Assembly (NCBI RefSeq): GCF_021412625.1
Contig: NZ_JAKCFI010000005.1
Coordinates: 372,001 to 436,000, forward strand
Reading direction: 5' to 3'
Length of the DNA: 64,000 bases
Source: Myxococcus stipitatus
Lineage (GTDB): Bacteria > Myxococcota > Myxococcia > Myxococcales > Myxococcaceae
The translations under genes and the position numbers were made by a program. Position 1 is the first letter of the stretch; every line of letters starts with the position of its first letter. The notes under the pieces are model-generated. The model did not search any database. It worked only from the letters and a program-made list of their open reading frames with translations, and was not told where the DNA came from. This document shows, in pieces, positions 7,789 to 16,787 of this stretch.

Positions 7789-9629
7789 GGCCGGGCCTCC
7801 TCGCCGGGGCCCCCGAGCGCCCCCTGCCATGGACGCGTCGCCTCCAGCTCCAACGCGGCGGAGATGAGGCCCACGTGCGAGAGGGCCTGGGGGAAGTTGC
7901 CCAGGGCATCCCCCGTCTCGGGCGCGACCTCCTCCGCGAGGAGCCCCAGGTCGTTCGCATGGGCGAGTTGCTGGACGAAGAGCCGCTCCGCCGCGTCCCG
8001 GCCGGCGCCCTCCTGCCTCGCCAGCAGCACCACGCGCCAGAAGCCGCAGATGCCGAAGGCGCCCTCCCCCGCGCGGAGGTCGTCCTCGTTGCGGAACAAC
8101 AGCCCGCCGCGAGCGCCCAGCCGCGTCACGATGCGCTGGTCCGTGCACCGCATCCGTTCCGAGCAGGCGTCCTCGAAGCCATACCAGGCCATGAGCAGGA
8201 GGTCGGCGTCCACGTCGTCCCCGTCGAGGATGCGGACGTAGCTGCGCAGCTGGCGGTTCCAGGCGCGCGTGCGCAGCTCCTCCCACAACTGCTCGCGCAC
8301 CCCTCGCAGGTGCTCCGCCGGGACCCGCAGGCCGCGGAAGGCGCCTCGGCCGTGCAGCTCCAGCAGTCGATCCAACGCCATCCAGCACGACAACCGGGAG
8401 AAGGTATGCGGCCAGCGCCCCCCGCGCGGCTCCCAGATGCCTTCGTCGGGCGCGTCCCACATCTTCATGATGTATTCGCCCAGCCGCAGCAGCATCCGCA
8501 GCTCGTCGCGGGCCAGCGCGCCCCCGTGCCGGATGAGCTGCGCCACCGCGTCGATGACCTCGCCATACGAATCCAGCTGTTGCTGCGTGGCCGCGGCGTT
8601 GCCCACGCGCACCGGGCGGGAGCCGGCGTAGCCACGCAGCCCCGGGACCTCCTCTTCGTCAGGCCGGTTGCGGCCATAGACATCGTAGAGGACGCTCATT
8701 CGCGGCTGGGTCAACCAGGTGGCGCGCAGCAGCCACGTCACGAAGGACTCCGCCTCGGCCTCGTAGCCCAGGCCCAGGAAGGCCCGCGCGGTGAAGGACG
8801 CGTCGCGCACCCAGCAGAAGCGATAGTCCCAGTTGGACGCGCCGCCGGGCACCTCCGGCAGGGACGTGGTGGCCGCGGCCACCACCGCGCCCGAGGGACC
8901 GAAGGTCAACAACTTGAGCGCCAGCGCGCTGCGCACCACCGCCTCGCGGTAGGGGCCGTCGTAGCGGCAGCGCGCCGCCCAGCGCCGCCAGGTCATCGCG
9001 GTGTGGTCCACCCGCTCCCACGCCCGGCGCCCCAGGGGCGGCAGCACCGCCGGCCCGACGTCCGTCATGGTGAGGGAGAAGTGCGCGCGCGCGCCACTCC
9101 GCAGGCGCGCGCGCCCCCGGAGCTCACCCTCGGAAGCCGGCGTCAGGGGCACATCGGTGAGCAGCGTGTAGAGCCACCCCGCGTGCTCGAGGCGCCAGCC
9201 CAGCCGTCCTCCGTCCCGCAGGGAGGGCCGCGCGCGGCCGAAATCGGGCCGGGGGGCGTAGCGCGCCAGCAGCGTCACCTCGCCGCGCTCGCAGTGGACA
9301 CAGCGCAGCAGCTCGCGTTCGGGCTGCGTCTCTCCGCCGCGCGTATCGTGGATGGGCATCAGGTCCGTCACCACGAGCACGCCGTCGTCCGTCTCGAAGC
9401 GCGTGCGCAGCACGTTCGTGTCCGGCAGGTACTCCCGCGACACCCGCGCGGGCGCCTCGGGCGACAGCCAGAACCCGCCTCCCGCTTCGGCGTCCAGGAT
9501 GGCCGCGAAGAGGGAGGGGCTGTCGAACCGGGGCCAGCACAGCCAGACCACGCCTCCGTCGCGGGACACGAGCGCCGCGCTGTGTCCATCTCCGATGACG
9601 GCATGGTCCTGGATGCGCGCTGGTCGCAA
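7785..9629 (-). CDS. Glycoside hydrolase family 15 (glucoamylase/trehalase-type) protein
   Basis: 614 residues. The N-terminal beta-sandwich domain opens with the family pattern IQDHAVIGDGHSAALVS and VVWLCWPRFDSP; the (alpha/alpha)6 barrel contains WDYRFCWVRDASFT near residue 270, the general-acid region GIWEPRGGRWPHTFS near 405 and a late GEGAFGICGFW segment holding the probable catalytic base. The enzyme should hydrolyse alpha-glucosidic bonds; bacterial members of this non-secreted branch include glucoamylases, trehalases and dextranases. There is no signal peptide, so it is probably cytoplasmic and acts on storage glycan or trehalose. The start is TTG at 9629, with GGGAGG 7 bases upstream and no better in-frame start. 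It is divergent from the short-chain dehydrogenase gene. Confidence 0.92.
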   Translation of the reverse strand: MRPARIQDHAVIGDGHSAALVSRDGGVVWLCWPRFDSPSLFAAILDAEAGGGFWLSPEAPARVSREYLPDTNVLRTRFETDDGVLVVTDLMPIHDTRGGETQPERELLRCVHCERGEVTLLARYAPRPDFGRARPSLRDGGRLGWRLEHAGWLYTLLTDVPLTPASEGELRGRARLRSGARAHFSLTMTDVGPAVLPPLGRRAWERVDHTAMTWRRWAARCRYDGPYREAVVRSALALKLLTFGPSGAVVAAATTSLPEVPGGASNWDYRFCWVRDASFTARAFLGLGYEAEAESFVTWLLRATWLTQPRMSVLYDVYGRNRPDEEEVPGLRGYAGSRPVRVGNAAATQQQLDSYGEVIDAVAQLIRHGGALARDELRMLLRLGEYIMKMWDAPDEGIWEPRGGRWPHTFSRLSCWMALDRLLELHGRGAFRGLRVPAEHLRGVREQLWEELRTRAWNRQLRSYVRILDGDDVDADLLLMAWYGFEDACSERMRCTDQRIVTRLGARGGLLFRNEDDLRAGEGAFGICGFWRVVLLARQEGAGRDAAERLFVQQLAHANDLGLLAEEVAPETGDALGNFPQALSHVGLISAALELEATRPWQGALGGPGEEARP

Positions 9630-9831
9630 CGGTCGGCCTCCCGTCCTCGAAGGATGCGCATCGGCGGGGCCCTCCGGACGTCGACGAGGCGCCAGCCTCC
9701 CGCCCGCTCGCCAGCGGAGGCGGGGGTGGGGGGCTTGTCACCGGGCTCATCGGCATGCACGTCCGGGGGAAGCCCGAGGTCATGACGCGGGCGCGACGTG
9801 CTCGCCACGGAGGCGCGGGAGATCTCGAGAC

Positions 9832-10842
9832 ATGAGCCAGGGACACGTGGTGGTGGTGACGGGCGCGTCGGCCGGGGTGGGCCGCGCCGTCGTCCGGGAG
9901 TTCGCGCGGAGGGGGGCCCGGGTGGGCCTGGTCGCGCGAGACGCGGAGCGCCTGCGCGAGGCGGCGCGCGAGGTCGAGGCGCTGGGAGGGGAAGCGCTCG
10001 TGCTCCCCTGCGACGTGTCGGACAGCCAGGCGGTGGAGGCGGCGGCGGAGGCGACCGAGCGGAGGTGGGGCGCCCTCGACGTCTGGGTCAATTGCGCGAT
10101 GGTCACCGTCTTCGCCCCGGTGATGGAGACACAGCCGGACGAGTTCCGTCGCGTCATGGAGGTGACGTTCCTGGGCTACGTGCATGGCACCCAGGCGGCG
10201 CTGCGGAGGATGCGGCCTCGCGACCGGGGCACGGTGGTGCAGGTGGGCAGCGCGCTCGCGTTCCGCGGCATTCCCCTCCAGGCGGCCTACTGCTCCGCGA
10301 AGCACGCCATCGTCGGCTTCACCGAGTCTCTCCGCAGCGAGCTGCTCCACGACAAGAGCCGGGTGCACCTCACCGTCGTGGACCTGCCCGGCATGAACAC
10401 GCCCCAGTTCGACTGGTCCCGCAGCAGGATGCCCCGGCAGGCGCAGCCCGTCCCCCCCATCTTCCAACCCGAGGTCGCCGCGCGCGCCGTGGTGTGGGCC
10501 GCGCGCCACCGCCGCCGCTCCATCCGCGTGGGAATGCCCACCGTGGAGACCATCCTCGGCAACCGGCTGGCGCCCTGGCTCCTGGACCGCTACCTGGCGC
10601 GGGTCGGCTACGCGAGACAGATGACCCGGGCGCCACGGAGACAGCGGGCGGACAACCTCTTCTCCCCCGTCCCCGGCGACCCGGGCGCCCATGGGCGCTT
10701 CGACTCGCGCGCCAGACGCCACAGCTTCCAGACCTGGGCCAACCTCCACCGGGGCTGGCTCGCCGGGCTCGCCGCGGTGGGCGTGGCGCTGGCGTTCAGC
10801 TCCCCATGGCCACCGCGTAGCGCCGGGCGTCCGCGCGCTTGA
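9832..10842 (+). CDS. Short-chain dehydrogenase/reductase with C-terminal membrane segment
   Basis: 336 residues. The Rossmann nucleotide site is TGASAGVG near residue 10, the catalytic Tyr-Lys pair is YCSAK near 150 and the catalytic Ser lies in VQVGSALA. The usual NNAG motif reads NCAM, a variation tolerated in this long SDR subgroup. After the roughly 250-residue SDR core comes an Arg-rich stretch and a hydrophobic segment (GWLAGLAAVGVALAF) that may anchor the protein. Substrate unknown. The last 47 bases overlap the 3' end of the convergent enolase-superfamily gene, so the extreme C-terminus is encoded opposite another coding region. Start ATG preceded by GGGAGA. Confidence 0.88.
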   Translation: MSQGHVVVVTGASAGVGRAVVREFARRGARVGLVARDAERLREAAREVEALGGEALVLPCDVSDSQAVEAAAEATERRWGALDVWVNCAMVTVFAPVMETQPDEFRRVMEVTFLGYVHGTQAALRRMRPRDRGTVVQVGSALAFRGIPLQAAYCSAKHAIVGFTESLRSELLHDKSRVHLTVVDLPGMNTPQFDWSRSRMPRQAQPVPPIFQPEVAARAVVWAARHRRRSIRVGMPTVETILGNRLAPWLLDRYLARVGYARQMTRAPRRQRADNLFSPVPGDPGAHGRFDSRARRHSFQTWANLHRGWLAGLAAVGVALAFSSPWPPRSAGRPRA

Positions 10843-11923
10843 GCTCCAGCCCGAGCCCCGGACGCGACAGGTCCAGCACCAGACTCCCCTGCTCCACGCG
10901 AGGAACGCCGTCGAACAGCATCGCCTCCAACCGCGCGTGGTCGTGGAAGTACTCCAGATGGACCAGTCGCCGCGCCGCGCAGGCCACGTGCGCGTGGAGG
11001 GCCGGCGCGCAGTGCCCCGACAGGGGCACGTCGTACGCGTCGCACAGGACATGGGCCTGGAGGAAGCCGCTGATGCCCAGGCAGCGCGTGGCGTCCGCTT
11101 GCAACACGTCCACCGCGCCGGCCTCCAGCATCCGCCGGAAGTACAGGTCGCGGTCGCCATACTCCCCGGCGGCCACCGCCATCCCCGCGGGCACGCGGTC
11201 CCGGAGGTGACGCAGCCCCTCCAGGTCATCGCTGGAGACGGGCTCCTCCAGCCAGCGGACGTCGTGCTCCGCGAAGCGCTCCGCCAGCGCGAGGGCCTGG
11301 GGGCGGGTATAGGCGCCATTGGCGTCGACGAAGAGCGAGGCCTCGGGTCCGATGGCCCGACGCGCGGCACGCACGCGCATCCAATCGTCCTCGGGGTGGG
11401 TGCCGACCTTCATCTTCACCCGCGTGAAGCCCTGCTCCACCCAGCCCGCCAGCTGCGCCTCGAGCCGCGCCAGCGGATAGGACGTGAAGCCTCCGCTGCC
11501 ATAGAGGGGGACACGCTCGCGCACCGCCCCCAGCAGCCGCGCCAGGGGCAGCCCCAGCAGCCGCGCCTTCACGTCCCACAGGGCCGCGTCCACCGCGGAC
11601 AGGGCCATGGCCCCCAGCCCTCCTGTCCCCAGGTTGCGCATGCGACGCAGCAGCGCGGCCCCTCGCGCGGGGATGTCGAGGGCATCCTGCCCCTGGAGCT
11701 CTCGCGAGAGCACGCGCTGGACGAGGTCCACCGCGCACGCGGCCGAATAGGTGTAGCCGAGCCCGCGCACCCCACCCGCCGACAGCTCCACGACGACGAG
11801 CGTGGTGGAGCTCCAGGCGAAGGTGCCGTCCGCCTCCGGCGCGTCCGTGGGAATCTCGTAGGCCGAAGCCCGGACCTCCGTGATGGGCACGGCCTCCGAG
11901 CCGAGCCTGCTCCCTTCACGCAT
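10796..11923 (-). CDS. Mandelate racemase / muconate-lactonizing (enolase superfamily) enzyme
   Basis: 375 residues. The barrel shows the full catalytic set of the mandelate-racemase subgroup: KMK in FTRVKMKVG (acid/base lysine), metal ligands Asp in FVDANGAY, Glu in WLEEPV and Glu in VAAGEYGDRD, and an Asp-His dyad (QADATRCLG, SGHCAPALH). This predicts abstraction of a proton alpha to a carboxylate, for example sugar-acid dehydration or racemisation; the actual substrate cannot be read from sequence. The ATG has AGGAGG 4 bases upstream. It is convergent and overlapping with the short-chain dehydrogenase gene and divergent from a small membrane protein. Confidence 0.9.
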   Translation of the reverse strand: MREGSRLGSEAVPITEVRASAYEIPTDAPEADGTFAWSSTTLVVVELSAGGVRGLGYTYSAACAVDLVQRVLSRELQGQDALDIPARGAALLRRMRNLGTGGLGAMALSAVDAALWDVKARLLGLPLARLLGAVRERVPLYGSGGFTSYPLARLEAQLAGWVEQGFTRVKMKVGTHPEDDWMRVRAARRAIGPEASLFVDANGAYTRPQALALAERFAEHDVRWLEEPVSSDDLEGLRHLRDRVPAGMAVAAGEYGDRDLYFRRMLEAGAVDVLQADATRCLGISGFLQAHVLCDAYDVPLSGHCAPALHAHVACAARRLVHLEYFHDHARLEAMLFDGVPRVEQGSLVLDLSRPGLGLELKRADARRYAVAMGS

Positions 11924-12230
11924 GATGCCTCCTCGATGCTCGACGCCGTGCGAGGAGGCATCGGGCCCCGCATAGGGTGGGCATGCCCCGACCCGCCGGC
12001 AGCACGTCGCGGCGTCCTCCCTGCATGGCCCGGGGCCACGCCAGCGGCGCGGCGGACGGTTCACGCGTGCCCGTCAGCCTCCCCGTCCTCGAGGGACCTT
12101 GCATCCAACGCGCCCCATGCCCTTCCTCCCGACGAGGGCCCACGACCCGCGCCACTCGAGGCGCGCCGTCATCGATGGAGAGCCTCCGAGGCGTCGGGCC
12201 TCGGCGGGCGTGCCCTTGCGTGAGGCGGAC
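11924..12230. other. Divergent intergenic region
   Basis: 307 bases between two divergent genes. It must contain both promoters, but I see no clear -35/-10 pair, no hairpin worth calling and no supported small gene. Confidence 0.4.
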
Positions 12231-12758
12231 ATGGCTCGAATCCACGCGGCCGAGAATCCCCTATCCAGGAGCCTCCCCCGAGACGTGGTCCTGCCAGGGG
12301 CCATCGCCGGCCTGTGCGGGGCGTTGGTCATGATGGCCCTGGCGATGCCGCTGGGCGCCCTCTCGCGAGGAGATGTCTGGTATGCGGCGCGGCTGGCGGC
12401 GGGACTCTTCCTCCGCTCCACGCCCGACGGTGGAGGGGCGGTGGTGCTCGGCTTGCTCGTGCACGTCGCCACGGCGGGCGGGCTGGCCACCACCTTCGCC
12501 CTGCTCCTCCCGCGCGGAGGCACGGCGGTGGCCGCCCTCTTCCTCGGGCTGATGGTGGCGCTGGGGCTCCAGGCGATCATGCCCTCCCTGGTGGTGCCCT
12601 TCGCCTCTCCGCCCCTGGCGAGGCAGGCCCCCCAGGGCGCGTTCCTGCTGCTGCACCTGGCGTTCGGCGCGGCGCTCGCGCTGGTCGTCCCCATGAGGCG
12701 GCTGTCGACCCTGGTGGCGCGCTCGCGCCGTCGCGGCTCCCGCGGCCCCAGGCGCTGA
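12231..12758 (+). CDS. Small integral membrane protein of unknown function
   Basis: 175 residues with about five hydrophobic segments starting near residue 20 (VVLPGAIAGLCGALVMMALA) and a basic C-terminal tail (RSRRRGSRGPRR) that would lie in the cytoplasm. No family recognised. The ATG at 12231 follows GAGGCG and starts just before the first hydrophobic segment; an in-frame start at 12099 is possible but that stretch does not look coding. It ends 8 bases from the convergent oxidase operon, so the two transcripts must meet or overlap there. Confidence 0.65.
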   Translation: MARIHAAENPLSRSLPRDVVLPGAIAGLCGALVMMALAMPLGALSRGDVWYAARLAAGLFLRSTPDGGGAVVLGLLVHVATAGGLATTFALLLPRGGTAVAALFLGLMVALGLQAIMPSLVVPFASPPLARQAPQGAFLLLHLAFGAALALVVPMRRLSTLVARSRRRGSRGPRR

Positions 12759-12766
12759 CGTCCATC

Positions 12767-13138
12767 TCAGGGGAGCCACCCGCTGGGAGCCTCTCTCGGT
12801 GGCGCCCGCTTCGGCACGGTGGCGCGCCCCGGCAGGAGCAGCGGCTGGAAGGGTCCGGGGGGCATCGTCGGCGCCGCGCGGTCTCCCGCCTCGACGAGCA
12901 CCAGGCCCACGAGGATGACGACGAAGGTGAACGCCGTCGCGAACACCAGGCGGGGCCCCCCGTGCCGCTCCGACAAGTGCATGAAGAAGAAGGCGATGAG
13001 CCCCACCTTCGTCGCGGCGATGACGAGCGCCACCACCAACCCCAGCGTGCCCGTGTGCAACCTCGACAGGGTGAACGACAGCGTGGTGAGCACGAGCAGC
13101 CCCAGTCCCACCCCGAGCATCTTCAGAGAGCCCGCCAT
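12767..13138 (-). CDS. coxD: Cytochrome c oxidase subunit IV (caa3-type)
   Basis: 123 residues with three hydrophobic helices followed by a short hydrophilic tail; the second helix contains the typical AATKVGLIAFFFMHL pattern of the bacterial COX4/CyoD family. It is the last gene of the act-cox operon and starts 12 bases after coxC with a strong GAGGGGAGG ribosome site. Subunit IV helps assembly and stability of the oxidase and carries no redox centre. Confidence 0.88.
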   Translation of the reverse strand: MAGSLKMLGVGLGLLVLTTLSFTLSRLHTGTLGLVVALVIAATKVGLIAFFFMHLSERHGGPRLVFATAFTFVVILVGLVLVEAGDRAAPTMPPGPFQPLLLPGRATVPKRAPPREAPSGWLP

Positions 13139-13150
13139 GCGCGCCTCCCC

Positions 13151-13801
13151 TCACGCCAGGTACAGCAGCGGCCAGAGGAACAACCAGACGATGTCCACCA
13201 GGTGCCAGTACATGCCGCCCAGCTCCAGGGGGGTGTGGTAGGCGGCGCTGAAGCGCCCCGACAACGCGCGCACCACCAGGGTGGACAACACGCCCAGCCC
13301 CACCAGCACGTGGATGGCATGGATGCCGGTCATCACCCAGTAGAGGGTGAAGAAGAGGCTCGCCCCCGGCACGGCGAAGTCGTCGAAGTCATACCAGGCC
13401 CCCGGCAACGCGCCGTCATGGGCATGGTGCGCGTACTCCATGCCCTTGATGCACAGGAAGCCGACCCCCAGCACCCACGCGCCGAGCAGGAACATCCCCG
13501 CGCGCATGTCCCGGCCCGCCCGCACCGAGGTGATGGCCAGCGCCACCAGGATGCTGCTCGTCACCAGCACGTAGGTGTTGAGGGTGCCCAACCCCACGTC
13601 CATGTACGCGCGGCCCTGGTGGAAAGCGTCCGGGTACGCGTAGCGATAGAGCGCGTAGGCCGTGAAGAGGGCCGTGAACAGCATCACCTCCGACGCGAGG
13701 AACACCCACATGCCCACGTGCGCGGCGTCCTGGCGCGAGGCCTCGTCGCCGAAGTGCCGCGCCTGGGGAACCACGGGCCGGACGGACGCTTCAGGCCGCA
13801 T
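13151..13801 (-). CDS. coxC: Cytochrome c oxidase subunit III
   Basis: 216 residues with about five membrane helices. Family patterns include GMWVFLASEVMLF near the N-terminus and the C-terminal YWHLVDIVWLFLWPLLYL. The bacterial caa3-type subunit III lacks the first two helices of the mitochondrial protein, which matches this length. The start ATG at 13801 overlaps the coxA stop by 11 bases; an upstream in-frame start would run deep into coxA. Subunit III supports proton uptake and complex stability. Confidence 0.93.
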   Translation of the reverse strand: MRPEASVRPVVPQARHFGDEASRQDAAHVGMWVFLASEVMLFTALFTAYALYRYAYPDAFHQGRAYMDVGLGTLNTYVLVTSSILVALAITSVRAGRDMRAGMFLLGAWVLGVGFLCIKGMEYAHHAHDGALPGAWYDFDDFAVPGASLFFTLYWVMTGIHAIHVLVGLGVLSTLVVRALSGRFSAAYHTPLELGGMYWHLVDIVWLFLWPLLYLA

Positions 13802-15428
13802 GCCCCACCTCCGGCTGGGTGTCCGGCCGTGAGTAGTCGTGCGGTCGGTAGGGGAAGTCTGGCGGGGCGTGGAAGTTGGACTCCGGCGGAGGCGAGTCGC
13901 TGTGCCATTCGTAGCCGCGGCTGCCCCAGGGGTTGCGCCCCGCGACCCGGCCATGGCGCAGGGACCAGCCCAGGTAGGCGGCGATGATGAGGAAGCCGAA
14001 CCCCAGCAGCGACGCGCCCGCCGTGGACGCCACGTGCAGCGACTGGAAGTGCTCCGGATAGTCCGCGTAGCGACGCGGCATGCCCATGTTGCCCAACAGG
14101 AACTGCGGCAGGAAGGTGGCGATGAAGCCGAAGATGATGAGCACGGCCGTCCCCACGCCGAGCCCCTCCGGGTAGCACCGCCCGAACATCTTCGGGAACC
14201 AGTAGTGCAGCGCCGCGAGGAACGCCATCAGCGAAGCCCCCACCATGATGAAGTGGAAGTGCGCCACCACGAAGTACGTGTCATGCCAGTGCAGGTCCGC
14301 GGACGTCACGGCCACCGCCACCCCGCTCATCCCGCCGAAGAAGAGCAGGAAGATGAAGCCGAGCACGTACGTGAACGGCGCGCTCATCCAGATGCTCCCC
14401 CGGTACATCGTGCTGGTCCACGTGAAGATCTTGAGCGCCGTGAAGATGGCCACCAGCATGGACAGGATGCTGAAGGTCCCCGAGCCCAGCACGGACTGGC
14501 CGGACACGAACATGTGGTGGCCCCACGTGAGGAAGCCGACGAAGGCGATGCCCACGGTGCTCCACACCAGCACGCGGTAGCTGCTGGGGTTCTTCCGGCA
14601 GAAGGCGCTCACCGACTCGCTGATGACGCCCATGCCGGGGAGGATCATGATGTAGACGGCCGGGTGGCTGTAGAACCAGAACAGGTGTTGGTACAGCAGG
14701 GGGTCCCCTCCCCTCGCCGGGTCGAAGAGCCCCACGCCCGCCACCCGCTCCAGCGCCACCAACAGCAGCACCATGCCCAGCACCGGCGTCGCCAGCACCT
14801 GGATGATGGAGGTGCCGTACAGGGTCCACACGAAGATGGGCATCCGCATCCACCCCATGCCGGGCGCCCTCATGGTGTGGACGGTGGTGATGAAGTTCAG
14901 CCCGGACAGGATGGTGGAGAAGCCGACGACGAACACGCCCATCAACACGGGCAGCACGTCCGTGCCGGTGGCGGTGCTGTAGGGCGTGTAGAAGGTCCAG
15001 CCCGTGTCCACCCCACCCTGGAGGATGGCCCACACCGTCATCACCGCGCCCAGCAGGAACAGGTAGAAGCTGGCCAGGTTGAGCCGGGGGAAGGCCACGT
15101 CCCTGGCGCCAATCATCAGCGGCAGCAGGAAGTTGCCGAAGCTGGTGGGGATGGAGGGGATGAGGAAGAGCCACACCATGATGACGCCATGGAGCGTGAA
15201 GGACCGGTTGTAGGCCAGCCGCCCCATCACCGTCTCGCCCGGGGTGAGCAGTTCCAGCCGCAGCGCCAGCGCGAACACGCCGCCCAGGAGGAAGGTGCAC
15301 AGCAGCGCCCCCAGGAACATCACGCCGATGCGCTTGTGGTCGTGGGTGGTGAGCCACGACCACGCGCCCCGCTGGGCGTTGAGGTAGTGCTCACGCGGCA
15401 TCGCCGGCTCAGCGGCCTCGAAGCTCAT
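13791..15428 (-). CDS. coxA: Cytochrome c oxidase subunit I, A2-type heme-copper oxidase
   Basis: 545 residues, about 12 membrane helices. Heme and copper ligands are visible: SFTLHGVIMVW (low-spin heme), FYSHPAVYIMILPG and WGHHMF (CuB), and DTYFVVAHFHFIM (heme a3 and low-spin heme). The A1-family glutamate of HPEVY is replaced by Ala and preceded by Tyr-Ser (YSHP), the hallmark of A2-type oxidases such as Rhodothermus caa3, where the tyrosine takes over the glutamate's role in the D channel. The start overlaps coxB by 20 bases. Together with CoxB it reduces O2 and pumps protons. Confidence 0.97.
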   Translation of the reverse strand: MSFEAAEPAMPREHYLNAQRGAWSWLTTHDHKRIGVMFLGALLCTFLLGGVFALALRLELLTPGETVMGRLAYNRSFTLHGVIMVWLFLIPSIPTSFGNFLLPLMIGARDVAFPRLNLASFYLFLLGAVMTVWAILQGGVDTGWTFYTPYSTATGTDVLPVLMGVFVVGFSTILSGLNFITTVHTMRAPGMGWMRMPIFVWTLYGTSIIQVLATPVLGMVLLLVALERVAGVGLFDPARGGDPLLYQHLFWFYSHPAVYIMILPGMGVISESVSAFCRKNPSSYRVLVWSTVGIAFVGFLTWGHHMFVSGQSVLGSGTFSILSMLVAIFTALKIFTWTSTMYRGSIWMSAPFTYVLGFIFLLFFGGMSGVAVAVTSADLHWHDTYFVVAHFHFIMVGASLMAFLAALHYWFPKMFGRCYPEGLGVGTAVLIIFGFIATFLPQFLLGNMGMPRRYADYPEHFQSLHVASTAGASLLGFGFLIIAAYLGWSLRHGRVAGRNPWGSRGYEWHSDSPPPESNFHAPPDFPYRPHDYSRPDTQPEVGHAA

Positions 15429-16431
15429 ACCGGGGCTCCCGCGCGGCGGGAGGCACGGGGCGCTCCGGTCGCAGCGATTGGATGAATTCGACGAGCGAGG
15501 CCACGTCCGCCGCGCTCAGCCGTCCCTGGAACGACGGCATCACCGGCGCGTAGCCCGCGACCACCTTCGCCTGGGGCTCCATCATCGACTCGGTGAGGTA
15601 GGCCACGTCCGCGCGGATGGTGCCCCCCGAGTCCAGCGGCTCCTCGCGCAGGTACAGCCCCCGCCAGGTGGGGCCGATGTGCGGGGTGCCGTCCACGGTG
15701 TGGCACTGGAAGCACCCCTCACGCGTGGCCACGAGCCGCCCCCGCGCGACCAGCGGCTCGGTGAGCCCCGCGCCGGAGGCCACCTGGTCTCCCCCCTGCT
15801 CGGCGCGCCAGGCCTCGAACTCGGCCGGCGACAGGACCACCACCTCGGCGCGCATCAGGGAATGGTTGAGGCCGCAGAACTCCGCGCACAGCACCGGGTA
15901 GCGCCCGGGGCGGATGGCCTCGAACCAGGTCTCCGTGTAGCGCCCGGGGATGGCATCCATCTTCAGCCGGAAGGCGGGCACGTAGAACGAGTGGATGACG
16001 TCGCGCGAGGTGAGGAGCAGCCGCACCGGGCGGCCCGCCGGCACGTGCAGCACGTCCACCGCGCCCGGGCCCTCCGGGTAGGCGAACTTCCACATCCACT
16101 GCTTGCCCGTGACATAGACATCCAGCGCGTCCGGCGGCGCCGCGCGCGACCAGACGTAGTCGCGGTAACCCAACGCCCCCCACAGCAGGAAGAAGGACAG
16201 CGGCACGGTGACGAAGAGGACCTCCAGCCACATGGGCGCGGTGAACGCCTCGGTGAGCGCGTGCGCGTAGCGGCGCCGGTAGCGCAGCAGGAAGACGAAG
16301 CCCGTGAGGCCGATGCCCGCCCCCACCACCATGGTGGTGAGGATGATGAAGAAGTGGATGCCGTCCACGCGCGAGGCCAGCGTGGAGCCCTCCTCCGGGA
16401 GGAAGAGGATGGACCGGAGCACGTCGTTCAT
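15409..16431 (-). CDS. coxB: Cytochrome c oxidase subunit II with fused cytochrome c domain (caa3-type)
   Basis: 340 residues: two N-terminal membrane helices, a cupredoxin domain with the binuclear CuA site CAEFCGLNHSLM near residue 180, and a C-terminal cytochrome c domain with heme site CFQCH near 240 and a late Met (PVMPSF) as likely sixth ligand. The fused cytochrome defines a caa3 oxidase, which can take electrons directly from alternative complex III. The ATG at 16431 overlaps the stop of the preceding gene by four bases (ATGA). Confidence 0.96.
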   Translation of the reverse strand: MNDVLRSILFLPEEGSTLASRVDGIHFFIILTTMVVGAGIGLTGFVFLLRYRRRYAHALTEAFTAPMWLEVLFVTVPLSFFLLWGALGYRDYVWSRAAPPDALDVYVTGKQWMWKFAYPEGPGAVDVLHVPAGRPVRLLLTSRDVIHSFYVPAFRLKMDAIPGRYTETWFEAIRPGRYPVLCAEFCGLNHSLMRAEVVVLSPAEFEAWRAEQGGDQVASGAGLTEPLVARGRLVATREGCFQCHTVDGTPHIGPTWRGLYLREEPLDSGGTIRADVAYLTESMMEPQAKVVAGYAPVMPSFQGRLSAADVASLVEFIQSLRPERPVPPAAREPRYELRGR

Positions 16432-16787
16432 GGCCGCGCGCCTTCTTCCGCCAGGACCGCGTCCATGGCCCGCTCCACGGGGACGTGGATGACGCCCGCG
16501 TCCCGGTCCACCCAGCCATAGTCCTCCAGTCGCGCGTGCTGCGCGGCCCTCAGCCGTGCCGCCGAGTCCTCCAACGCGAAGGGGCGCTGGTCGACGACGG
16601 ACTGCTCCGCGCGTCCCATCCCCGGCGGGGCTCCCGCCTCCTCGGTGGGGCGGTTCCACGCCTGCCAGACGTGGGTGGCGACCACCGCGGCGGCGACGAT
16701 GACCAACCAGCCTCCCGCCACCAGCCCGATGCGTCCGCTGGGGAGCTTCCCCGGATCGGACGGGGGTGGCGTGAACTCGCGACTCAT
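16428..16787 (-). CDS. Single-pass membrane protein of the act-cox operon
   Basis: 119 residues: a Pro-rich cytoplasmic start, one membrane helix (residues ~20-42) and a periplasmic tail containing DYGWVDRDAGVIHVPVERAMD. That tail pattern is, from memory, conserved in small proteins encoded beside alternative complex III and cytochrome oxidase genes, but its role is not established to my knowledge; it may be an accessory or assembly subunit of the ACIII-oxidase supercomplex. It is locked into the operon by ATGA overlaps at both ends (actF stop / own start, own stop / coxB start). Confidence 0.8.
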   Translation of the reverse strand: MSREFTPPPSDPGKLPSGRIGLVAGGWLVIVAAAVVATHVWQAWNRPTEEAGAPPGMGRAEQSVVDQRPFALEDSAARLRAAQHARLEDYGWVDRDAGVIHVPVERAMDAVLAEEGARP

